A DNA stretch of 14,557 nt, from the NCBI GenBank assembly GCA_023389745.1, contig JAEWED010000135.1:1-14557 (forward strand), in the 5' to 3' direction. Below the pieces are notes generated by a model that had not been told where the DNA came from, ran no database searches, and was given only the letters and a program-made list of their open reading frames with translations. The translations under genes and the position numbers were made by a program. How positions within the stretch are numbered: the stretch's first letter is position 1; each line of letters starts with the position of its first letter. Shown here in pieces: positions 1 through 6,347 of this stretch. The DNA comes from Actinomycetes bacterium. GTDB lineage: Bacteria; Actinomycetota; Acidimicrobiia; Acidimicrobiales; Microtrichaceae.

Positions 1-2175
1 GACTACAAGGGCGGCGCGGCGTTCCGATCGCTGGTCGCACTGCCCCACACCGTGGGCCTGGTCACCGACCTGTCGGGTGCGCTCGCCGCCCGGGCGCTGA
101 TGTCGTTGCGCGCCGAGGTCACCCGGCGTGAGCGCCTGCTCGAGCACCACGGTGCCGGCGACCTGGCCGCGCTGCGACGGGATCCGTCCTCGTGTGCCGA
201 GGCTCCCCCGTCGCTGGTGGTCGCGGTCGACGAGTTCGCGACGCTCGCCAACGAGGTGCCCGGCTTCGTCGACGGTTTGATCGACGTCGCACAGCGCGGT
301 CGGAGTCTCGGCATCCACCTGCTGCTCGCGACGCAGCGGCCCGCCGGGGTGATCACCGACCACATCCGGGCGAACACGAGCCTGCGCATCTGCCTGCGTG
401 TCGCGGACGACGACGAGAGCCGTGACGTCATCGGCGTGCCCGATGCGGGTCGGATCGAACGGTCGACGCCGGGCCGGGCGATCGTGCGGATCGGGGCGGA
501 CCGGCCGTTTCCCCTCCAGGTCGCGTGGTCGGGTGGCGGCGAGCACGACGACGAGCTGCTGCGCAGCCACCCGCTGCATGAGGCCGGCGTTGCTGCGGAG
601 CCCGGGCCGAACACACATCCCGCGGTGACGCCGCTCGATCGAGCGGTGGGAACGATCGGTGCCGCGGCCCGCGCCGAGGGGCGCCCCGCACCGCTGCGCC
701 CGTGGCTCGAACCGTTGACCGAACAGCTCACGCTCGCCGACCTGCTGCGGGGCGCCACCGCAGCCGATCTCGGACGAACGGGCCGGATGCCCATCGGCCG
801 CCGGGACCTTCCCCGCGAGCAGCGCCAGGACACCCTGACGGTCGACCTGGACCGTGACGGCGGCGTGCTGGTGCTCGGCGCCAATCGGTCCGGACGAACG
901 ACGACGCTGGCGACCTTCGCGACCGCAGCGGCGGGCCACCCGGTCGACCCGGCCCATGTGTATGCGATCTCGAGCGACGGCGGGCTCGACGAGCTGGCGG
1001 CACTCGACGGGGTCGGCGACGTGGTCCGCGCCGACGAGATCGAGCGCGCTGCCCGACTGGTCCGGGCCGTCCACACCGAGGTGCGGCACCGCCGTGGCGG
1101 CACGAGCGGGCCGCGGCTGGTCCTGCTCGTCGACGGGTTCGCACCGCTCGAGGAGCTGCACGCACGCCTCAACCGGGGCGAGCTGGTCGAGCAGCTCCTG
1201 CAGATCGCACGCGACGGGCGGACCGTCGGCGTGCACCTGGTGCTCGCGGCGCATCGCCGTGCCGAGGTGCCACCGAGCCTGACCGCGGCGCTCGGCTGCC
1301 GCATCGACCTGCGCTTCCCGACCGAGGACGACGCCGCGATGGCCGGCTGCGACCCCTCGGCCGCCGACCGGGACCGTCCGCCCGGGCGGTGTGTCGTCGA
1401 CGGGGTCGAGGCACAGATCGCGGTGACCGACGGATCGACCGCGCCCGCGACCGCAGACTCCGGCTGTGCGCCACCGCCTGTTCCCGCCCTGCCGGACATC
1501 GTGAGGCGGGCCGAGGTCCTGCAGCGAGCCGGTGTGACGGTCGACGGAGCGAGCGGCTGGCAGGTCGCGATCGGCATCGACGCCGACACCCTCTCGCCCT
1601 TGGCACTCGACCTGGAGCACCACCACGCCATCGTGGCGGGGCCTGCACGGTCGGGCCGTTCGACCACCTTGGCCACGATCGCCGCGTCGTTCGAGTCGTC
1701 GCACCTGCTCCGGGCGCGGCCGCCGGCGACGGCCACGCCCGACGGTGCGTGGAACGGGGCCTGGCATCCGCTCGCCACAGGCAGCTCGCTCGAGGGTGTG
1801 GTCGATGCGGCGCTCGCCGCGGCGGAGCAGGGTCGACCCACGCTGCTCGCGGTCGACGACCTGCCGGAGCTGCTCGACGGTCCGGACGAGGCGCTGCTCG
1901 AATCGATGCTGCTGGGTGTGATCGAACGATCCCGCACGCTGCCGATCCGACTCGTCGCGAGCGGCGAGATCGATGCGATGACCCGCTGCTACGGCGACCT
2001 CATGACCAAGCTGCGCTCGGGCCGCACGGGCGTGCTGCTGCGACCCGACCCCGACCTGCACGGCGGCTTGCTGCACGCCTCGTTGTCCGCCCGTGACGAC
2101 CTGCCGCCCGGACCCGGTCGCGGCTGGCTGGTCGGTCCCGGTACCGCTCGTCCGGTGCAGGTCGCCGTCGTCTGA
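1..2175 (+). CDS. FtsK/SpoIIIE-type ATPase of EssC/EccC kind, C-terminal part (5' end outside window)
   Basis: The reading frame is open from base 1, so the true start lies upstream; 724 residues are visible. The fragment opens with DYKGGAAF, a motif of EssC/EccC motors of type VII secretion. Module 1 continues with Walker B LVVAVDEFA (fragment residues 72-80) and the ATQRPAGVI segment (110-118). Module 2 has a Walker A-like GANRSGRT (293-300) and Walker B-like LVLLVDGF (373-380). Module 3 has GPARSGRS (547-554) and LLAVDDL (615-621). In known EccC proteins the first module is the working ATPase and the later ones bind substrate or regulate. That fits here: only module 1 keeps a DE Walker B, and both later modules have Arg for the Walker A Lys. 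The protein is probably membrane-anchored through its missing N-terminus. No WXG100 substrate or membrane partner is visible. The gene converges on an FHA-like gene. A DNA-translocating FtsK is less likely because of the triple-module layout. Confidence 0.85.
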   Translation, partial: DYKGGAAFRSLVALPHTVGLVTDLSGALAARALMSLRAEVTRRERLLEHHGAGDLAALRRDPSSCAEAPPSLVVAVDEFATLANEVPGFVDGLIDVAQRGRSLGIHLLLATQRPAGVITDHIRANTSLRICLRVADDDESRDVIGVPDAGRIERSTPGRAIVRIGADRPFPLQVAWSGGGEHDDELLRSHPLHEAGVAAEPGPNTHPAVTPLDRAVGTIGAAARAEGRPAPLRPWLEPLTEQLTLADLLRGATAADLGRTGRMPIGRRDLPREQRQDTLTVDLDRDGGVLVLGANRSGRTTTLATFATAAAGHPVDPAHVYAISSDGGLDELAALDGVGDVVRADEIERAARLVRAVHTEVRHRRGGTSGPRLVLLVDGFAPLEELHARLNRGELVEQLLQIARDGRTVGVHLVLAAHRRAEVPPSLTAALGCRIDLRFPTEDDAAMAGCDPSAADRDRPPGRCVVDGVEAQIAVTDGSTAPATADSGCAPPPVPALPDIVRRAEVLQRAGVTVDGASGWQVAIGIDADTLSPLALDLEHHHAIVAGPARSGRSTTLATIAASFESSHLLRARPPATATPDGAWNGAWHPLATGSSLEGVVDAALAAAEQGRPTLLAVDDLPELLDGPDEALLESMLLGVIERSRTLPIRLVASGEIDAMTRCYGDLMTKLRSGRTGVLLRPDPDLHGGLLHASLSARDDLPPGPGRGWLVGPGTARPVQVAVV

Positions 2176-2192
2176 CACGAGCGCGGCGACCC

Positions 2193-2296
2193 GTCACACC
2201 GCGCTGAGCGCACAACCCGGATCGTTTGGGCCGTCAGCGCGGTAGGCCGCGCAGAGGACCCAACCGATCGCGAGTGTGCGCTCAGCGCGTTGTGAC
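2193..2296. repeat. 104-bp imperfect palindrome between convergent genes
   Basis: The two 52-nt halves are reverse complements without gaps around a centre at 2244.5; about 41 of 50 facing positions outside the central 4 nt pair. The outermost parts are the best: GTCACA, one mismatch, then a 15-nt match beginning CGCGCTGAGCGCAC. Around the centre lies GCGCGG-TAGG-CCGCGC. The element begins 17 bp after the ATPase stop and ends 35 bp before the FHA-like gene's stop. It could be a two-way terminator, a MITE/REP-like element, or a structured RNA. There is no T-run, and I found no coding sense in it. Confidence 0.75.
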
Positions 2297-2331
2297 CTCG
2301 GGCGAGGATGTTCGGCACACCAGCGAACGCG

Positions 2332-3036
2332 TCACGCCGCGCGTCCGGGCTCGAGCAGCGCCAGGTCGTCGACGGTCACGAGCCGTGACATCACCGCGTG
2401 GTCGACCAGGTGCTGACGTCGGCTGCCGGCGCTGGCACCCAGATCGCCGTGCACACCGGCGACCCCGGCGCGGTGCAGCTTGTCGCAGAGGTGGTCGAGC
2501 TTCCGGTTGAGCTTGGTCAGCGTCCATCCGAGCCTGGCCGCGCACTGCCGGTTCGTCGGCAGATGCTCGACGGTCGCCCCCGGGTCGAGCAGGCGGTGCT
2601 CGCACATCGCGACCAGCAGCAACCGCTGGTCGTCGTTCAGGTCGACCCGCCCCCACTCGAGGGTCTCCTCCGCCCCAGCGAGATCGCCGAGCAGGTCGTG
2701 CTCCCACTCGTAGCTGTCGAGCCCGCCGAGCAGCTCGTAGCTGGTGCGACCGGCGCTGAAGGTGCAGCTGAACTCGCCGAAGGTGACCGCCAACGACGCG
2801 CCCGGCGCGATCGTCGCCGCGCTCGCCCCACCGAGGTCGCGCACGGCGAGCGACACCCTGGCGCCGAGGTTGTCGATCCACCAGGCGCCGTCGCGCCAGG
2901 CGAAGCGACCGACGACACGGTGCAGGTACGGGTTGTCGTCGACGACGAGGTCGGCGCAGCGACCGAAGCTCAAGGTGGCTCCGTCGTCGAGCGTCCAGTC
3001 CTCGCCGCAGAACTCCAGGTACAGACGTGGCGACAT
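2332..3036 (-). CDS. FHA-like domain protein with C-terminal winged helix
   Basis: The protein has 234 aa. Residues about 5-115 look like an FHA beta-sandwich (LSFGRCADLVVDD at 22-34, then the WWIDNLG strand at 52-58). FHA domains normally bind phosphothreonine. Here the GR pair (G25, R26) is kept, but the usual SxxH is replaced by HRVVG (39-43), so binding is doubtful. Residues about 133-200 (LNDDQRLLLVAMCEHRLL, then LPTNRQCAARLGW and a helix rich in Leu/Lys) resemble a winged helix, suggesting a DNA-binding or adaptor role. I chose the ATG at 3036 because a minus-strand TATGTT lies 7 nt upstream, as in a leaderless gene; MLAAM at 3048 is an alternative. The gene converges on the EssC-like ATPase; FHA proteins often accompany type VII secretion genes, so a link is plausible but unproven. 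Confidence 0.72.
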   Translation of the reverse strand: MSPRLYLEFCGEDWTLDDGATLSFGRCADLVVDDNPYLHRVVGRFAWRDGAWWIDNLGARVSLAVRDLGGASAATIAPGASLAVTFGEFSCTFSAGRTSYELLGGLDSYEWEHDLLGDLAGAEETLEWGRVDLNDDQRLLLVAMCEHRLLDPGATVEHLPTNRQCAARLGWTLTKLNRKLDHLCDKLHRAGVAGVHGDLGASAGSRRQHLVDHAVMSRLVTVDDLALLEPGRAA

Positions 3037-3043
3037 GGCGGCC

Positions 3044-3049
3044 AACATA
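3044..3049 (-). promoter_or_regulatory. -10 element TATGTT for the FHA-like gene
   Basis: TATGTT on the minus strand sits 7 nt before the ATG at 3036, placing transcription start at or next to the start codon. An AAGACA with an 18-nt spacer could serve as a weak -35. Confidence 0.55.
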
Positions 3050-3062
3050 GCGTCTGGTGACG

Positions 3063-3079
3063 TTTCATGTCTTTTCATG
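3063..3079. repeat. Two TTTCATG direct repeats, exactly 10 bp apart
   Basis: TTTCATG occurs at 3063-3069 and 3073-3079, on the same face of the helix. The pair lies in the shared upstream region of the FHA-like gene and the 3127 gene, next to the -35 region of the former. It is a candidate operator, perhaps for one of the two flanking HTH-containing proteins. Confidence 0.45.
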
Positions 3080-3114
3080 CAGAGATCGCCGGAGGCGTTG
3101 GCCAGCCGCGGCGT

Positions 3115-3120
3115 TAGGGT
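3115..3120 (+). promoter_or_regulatory. -10 element TAGGGT for the 3127 gene
   Basis: TAGGGT ends 6 nt before the ATG at 3127, the spacing of a leaderless actinobacterial promoter. The AGGG inside it could be misread as a Shine-Dalgarno sequence. Confidence 0.6.
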
Positions 3121-3126
3121 CGACGC

Positions 3127-3663
3127 ATGAGCACCGATGCCCGCACCATCGTGAACCAGTACCTCCAGTACCTCGAGGACGAGTCGAGCATCCGGGACGA
3201 GAAGGCCATCGCTGCGGCGGAGGCTCGGGTCGACGACGCCGCGACGGCCGCCGACAAGCTGATCGCCCTGTCCGAGCTCGAGCGACTGCAAGAGGGCGAC
3301 CCCTCGGAGCTGATCGCCGAGTTCGTGCGCGTCGCACGACAGTGGGGCCGCGAGAACAACGTGACCGTCGGTGCGTGGAAGGCGCTCAACGTGCCCGACG
3401 ACGTGCTCGCGCAGGCCAGGATCACCGGCTACGGCCAGGCGGCGCCATCGACGACGCGGCGCACCCGGGTGTCGGCCGAGACGGTGAAGGCCGCGATCCC
3501 CGCTGGCGAGTTCACCGTCTCCGAGCTTGCGGACGCGTCGGGTGCGACCGCGGCGACGGTGCGCAACGTGATCGGCGAGCTCCTGTCGTCGAAGGAGCTG
3601 AAGGAGGTCGGCGAGCGTCCCGGCGACCGGGGCCGCGCGGCCAAGCTCTACGCCAAGGCCTGA
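3127..3663 (+). CDS. Conserved hypothetical protein with C-terminal helix-turn-helix
   Basis: The product has 178 aa and no signal peptide or membrane segment. Residues 1-105 are charged and probably all-helical (MSTDARTIVNQYLQYLEDES at the N-terminus, Ala/Glu-rich after that). A Ser/Thr/Arg linker follows near 108-116. Residues about 115-178 look like a winged helix: FTVSELADASGATAATVRNV (129-148) is a helix-turn-helix and the basic GDRGRAAKLYAK tail (166-177) could be the wing. I cannot name the family. A DNA-binding regulator or chromatin-type protein is plausible. It is divergent from the FHA-like gene, shares its 90-bp upstream region, and reads alone. It ends 19 bp before the convergent hydrolase gene. 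Confidence 0.8.
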   Translation: MSTDARTIVNQYLQYLEDESSIRDEKAIAAAEARVDDAATAADKLIALSELERLQEGDPSELIAEFVRVARQWGRENNVTVGAWKALNVPDDVLAQARITGYGQAAPSTTRRTRVSAETVKAAIPAGEFTVSELADASGATAATVRNVIGELLSSKELKEVGERPGDRGRAAKLYAKA

Positions 3664-3667
3664 CACA

Positions 3668-3681
3668 CCCCGAGCGCGGGG
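3668..3681. terminator. Small hairpin between convergent genes
   Basis: CCCCG-AGCG-CGGGG forms a 5-bp GC stem with a 4-nt loop in the 19-bp gap between the convergent 3127 and 3683 genes. There is no T-tract; a two-way terminator is possible but weak. Confidence 0.3.
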
Positions 3682-3682
3682 T

Positions 3683-4936
3683 TCAGAGCATGCAGATCGG
3701 CAGGGTGGACCAGGACTGCGGGGCCGCGCCGCCGGGGGCCGCGTCGTCGGGGTCCCAGTACTCGGCCCAGCCGGAGCGCCACGCGCCGTCGCCGCTCGAC
3801 GCCGCCACCGACCGGGCGGCGTCACCGCGGCCCACGCGGCGCAGCGCGACCCAGAGCAGGTAGTCGAGCTGCGGCCAGCTCGGGCCTCGCCAGTAGCTGC
3901 CGCGCCGGTAGGTCACCTCGTCGCGGTGCACCTGCGCCGGGCCGAACTCACCGCCGAACGCACCCGGGTCGACCAGCTCGGCGACCACCTCGTCGATGAT
4001 CGACTCGTCGCCTTCGACCAGCAGCGGCAACAACGCCTCGACGGTGCGGACGCGCCCCGACCCCGTGGCGGTCGGCCCGTCGTCGATCCAGGTGCGTCGC
4101 CCCGGTTCCCAGCGCCGGCTGAGCGCGTCGGTCAGCTGGTCGACCTCGCGGCGCAGCGCCGAGTCGTCGAGCGTCGCGGCGAGCTCGGCGGCACAGAACG
4201 CGAGCACGGCGCTGAACATCACCGAGCCGACGGCAAACGCGTCGTTCCACAGCGGCGAACCGGTCGCCGACCGGTGCACCGTGTCGAGCAGCGTGCCCTT
4301 GCGGTCGAACCAGACGACCTCGTCGTAGGGGTCGACGACCACCACCGCCCCGCCGTGGTCCCCATCAGCGCGGCCCACCATCAGGTCGTCCCAGCGCGGG
4401 CTGTGGTCGCAGCCCGACTCCCACGGGTGGACCAGCTCGACGAGCCCGCCGGCGCTGCGCCGGCGGCGTTCGAGCAGGAACCAGATCCCGGCGACAGCCC
4501 GGTCGACCACTTCGCGCTCCAGGTGCACACCCCGGCGGCGCAGCTCGGCGACGGTGTGGCCGTAGATCGGCGGCTGGGTGATCGACGACGTGCACTCGGC
4601 ACCCCAGAACGTGTCGAAGTCGCGGCACCCGTCCAGGTACAGCAGGTGCGGCACGAACCCGTCGGCGTATTGGCCCGACAGCGCGGTGGTCAGCTCGGAG
4701 ACGGCTCGTTCGGTGTCACCGAGCTCGGCCCACACGATCGAGTGGAAGCACGAGTCCCACAGCCACAACCACGGATAGGTCGTCGAGTTGGGACAGGTGA
4801 AACCCGGCTCGCGCCACTGCTCCTGGAGCACCGATCGGGCAGAGTCCCGCCGGGCACGTGCGGCGTCCGGTGCACGGCCCACGCCCCCGGCTGCCGCTCG
4901 ACGGGCCCGGCCTGGCGTCACGTCGTCGGGGGTCAC
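3683..4936 (-). CDS. GH63-like (alpha/alpha)6 glycoside hydrolase
   Basis: The protein has 417 aa and no signal peptide, so it is probably cytoplasmic. It has the marks of the GH63/trehalase-like group: YPWLWLWDSCFH (54-65), HPWESGCDHSPRWDDL (170-185), SYWRGPSWPQLDYLLW (347-362) and GWAEYWDP (389-396), then QSWS. By family analogy Asp177 is the general acid and Glu392 the base. The HPWESGxDxSPRWD form is close to that of bacterial mannosylglycerate/glucosylglycerate hydrolases, but I cannot tell the substrate; alpha-glucosidase is another option. The first ~30 residues are Ala/Arg-rich and probably disordered. The GTG start at 4936 is supported by TAGGGT 6 nt upstream. The gene is divergent from a GT4 glycosyltransferase, suggesting breakdown and synthesis of a related glycoside. 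Confidence 0.8.
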   Translation of the reverse strand: MTPDDVTPGRARRAAAGGVGRAPDAARARRDSARSVLQEQWREPGFTCPNSTTYPWLWLWDSCFHSIVWAELGDTERAVSELTTALSGQYADGFVPHLLYLDGCRDFDTFWGAECTSSITQPPIYGHTVAELRRRGVHLEREVVDRAVAGIWFLLERRRRSAGGLVELVHPWESGCDHSPRWDDLMVGRADGDHGGAVVVVDPYDEVVWFDRKGTLLDTVHRSATGSPLWNDAFAVGSVMFSAVLAFCAAELAATLDDSALRREVDQLTDALSRRWEPGRRTWIDDGPTATGSGRVRTVEALLPLLVEGDESIIDEVVAELVDPGAFGGEFGPAQVHRDEVTYRRGSYWRGPSWPQLDYLLWVALRRVGRGDAARSVAASSGDGAWRSGWAEYWDPDDAAPGGAAPQSWSTLPICML

Positions 4937-4942
4937 GTCGTC

Positions 4943-4948
4943 ACCCTA
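4943..4948 (-). promoter_or_regulatory. -10 element TAGGGT for the GH63-like gene
   Basis: Minus-strand TAGGGT ends 6 nt before the GTG at 4936. It shares two base pairs (4947-4948) with the plus-strand -10 of the glycosyltransferase gene. Confidence 0.6.
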
Positions 4949-4952
4949 CTGT
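4947..4952 (+). promoter_or_regulatory. -10 element TACTGT for the GT4 gene
   Basis: TACTGT ends 9 nt before the ATG at 4962 and overlaps the divergent minus-strand TAGGGT. The two promoters cannot be melted by two polymerases at once. Confidence 0.5.
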
Positions 4953-4961
4953 CGTGCCCCG

Positions 4962-6062
4962 ATGAGCCCTCGCGCCGCCTTCGTCTCGTTCCGCTTCGGC
5001 GACACCGACGGTGTGTCCGTCGTCGCGCGCAGCTGGATGTCCGCGTTCGCGGACGCCGGCTACGACGTCGTCACCGTCACCGGTGACCACGCGGCGGACC
5101 GCACCGTCGAGGGCATCGGCATCGATGCGGCACCCACGACGAGCACCGAGCCCGCCGACCTCGTGGATCGGGAGCCCGACCCGGCGCTGGTCGCACGCCT
5201 CGACGCGGCGCTCGCGGATGTCGACCTGGTGGTCGTCGAGAACCTGCTCACCATCCCGCTGAACCTGCCGGCGTCACGTGCGCTCGCCCGGGTGCTGCGT
5301 GGCCGACCGGCCTTGGTGCACCACCACGATCCACCGTGGCACCGGGAGCGCTTCGCCCACATCGACGAGCTGCCGGCGACGGACCCGGCGTGGCGCCACG
5401 TCTCGATCAACCAGGCGCTGCAGCGGGAGCTGGCCGGCCGGGGCATCGAGTCGACCGTGATCTACAACGGGTTCGAGCGACCTCGACCGCTCGACGACGC
5501 GGCTCGGGCCGAGCTGCGCGCCAAGGTCCGTGCCGATGTCGGCCTCGGCGCCGACGACCTGGTCGTCGCTCATCCGGTGCGGGCGATCGAGCGCAAGAAC
5601 CTGCCCGCGGCGATCGAGCTGTGCGAGCGGCTGGGCGCCACGTACTGGCTGCTGGGACCGGCCGAGGAGGGCTACGGGCCCCGCCTCGACGAGCTGCTCG
5701 CGGCGGCGCGCTGTCCGGTGGTGCACCGGCCCTGCCACGACACCGCCGGCATCTACGCGGCCGCCGACCACATCACCTTCCCGTCGACGTGGGAGGGGTT
5801 CGGCAACCCGCCGATCGAGGCGGCGCTGCACCGCCGCACCGTGAGCGTCGGCGACTACCCCGTCGCCCACGAGCTGCAGCGGTTCGGCTTCCGCTGGTAC
5901 ACCCCCGACGACGTCGACGCGATCCGTGCCGCGCTGGCCGATCCCGCATCGATCGTCGCCGACCTGGACCACGACCAGGCGATCGCCCTGGAGCACTTCA
6001 CCGTCGAGCGGGTGCACGCCGAGTTGCACTCCCTGCTGGATGCGGCAGGCTGGATGCCATGA
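4962..6062 (+). CDS. GT4-family glycosyltransferase
   Basis: The 366-aa protein is a GT-B fold retaining glycosyltransferase. The N-terminal domain has a glycine-bearing loop (FRFGDTDGVS, 10-19). The middle has VHHHDPPWHRERF and VSINQALQRELAGRGIE, then YNGF at the interdomain region. The C-terminal domain has the GT4 EX7E motif EGFGNPPIE (Glu278 and Glu286), which holds the nucleotide sugar. No membrane segment is seen, so it probably acts in the cytosol or at the membrane face. Donor and acceptor are unknown. I chose the ATG at 4962, not the longer in-frame start at 4788, because the latter overlaps the divergent hydrolase and because the family N-terminus starts here. It overlaps the next gene by 4 nt (ATGA) and is divergent from a glycoside hydrolase, so a shared glycoside such as a compatible solute is an inference. 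Confidence 0.85.
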   Translation: MSPRAAFVSFRFGDTDGVSVVARSWMSAFADAGYDVVTVTGDHAADRTVEGIGIDAAPTTSTEPADLVDREPDPALVARLDAALADVDLVVVENLLTIPLNLPASRALARVLRGRPALVHHHDPPWHRERFAHIDELPATDPAWRHVSINQALQRELAGRGIESTVIYNGFERPRPLDDAARAELRAKVRADVGLGADDLVVAHPVRAIERKNLPAAIELCERLGATYWLLGPAEEGYGPRLDELLAAARCPVVHRPCHDTAGIYAAADHITFPSTWEGFGNPPIEAALHRRTVSVGDYPVAHELQRFGFRWYTPDDVDAIRAALADPASIVADLDHDQAIALEHFTVERVHAELHSLLDAAGWMP

Positions 6063-6334
6063 CCCAGCCGCTCGACCCGACGGACCCCGTGATCATCCGA
6101 CGGGAGAAGATCCGGCGTCTCTGCGAGTGGGGCTCACGCATCGGCTACTCGTGCTTCGGCGCGGCGATGGTGCTGTTCGTCGTGGCGTTCATCGTGCAGT
6201 TCCCGTCGTGGCTGGTGACGGTCATCATCTGGGCGATGATCATCGGCTCGGTGACGCTGCTGCCGGCGATCGTGCTGGGCTACGCCGTCAAGGCCGCCGA
6301 CGCGGACGACCGCGGCGAGAAGTTCGGCTACTGA
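6059..6334 (+). CDS. Small two-helix membrane protein
   Basis: The protein has 91 aa. Its ATG overlaps the glycosyltransferase stop (ATGA), so the two genes are translationally coupled. Residues 1-25 are a charged cytoplasmic tail (RREKIRRL), followed by hydrophobic segments at about 28-46 and 51-76 joined by a short QFPSW turn, then a charged tail ending in DDRGEKFGY. Similar small membrane proteins of unknown function are common in Actinobacteria. Its job is unknown; coupling suggests membrane recruitment of, or co-expression with, the GT4 enzyme. Only 13 bp separate its stop from the convergent lipase gene's stop. Confidence 0.8.
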   Translation: MTQPLDPTDPVIIRREKIRRLCEWGSRIGYSCFGAAMVLFVVAFIVQFPSWLVTVIIWAMIIGSVTLLPAIVLGYAVKAADADDRGEKFGY

Positions 6335-6347
6335 GCCACCCCTCCGT

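Noticed and set aside
3..1937. Long open frame on the minus strand opposite the ATPase (644 aa)
   Set aside because: The product is Ser/Arg/Ala-rich low-complexity sequence without domains. It is the antisense shadow of a clear FtsK-type gene, as expected at this GC content.
3127..3663. Possible WXG100 (ESAT-6-like) substrate next to the EssC-like ATPase
   Set aside because: The length is 178 aa, not about 100. The only WG (RQWGREN) is not in a helix-turn-helix hairpin of that family, and the C-terminus is a winged helix.
3037..3825. N-terminal extension of the FHA-like frame up to 3825 (497 aa in total)
   Set aside because: The extension runs antisense through the entire 3127 gene and its promoter and has no domain; the FHA-like domain begins at the ATG at 3036.
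4788..4961. In-frame N-terminal extension of the GT4 protein
   Set aside because: It would overlap the start of the divergent hydrolase gene and lie upstream of the likely -10. The extension is Arg/Ala-rich without family similarity.
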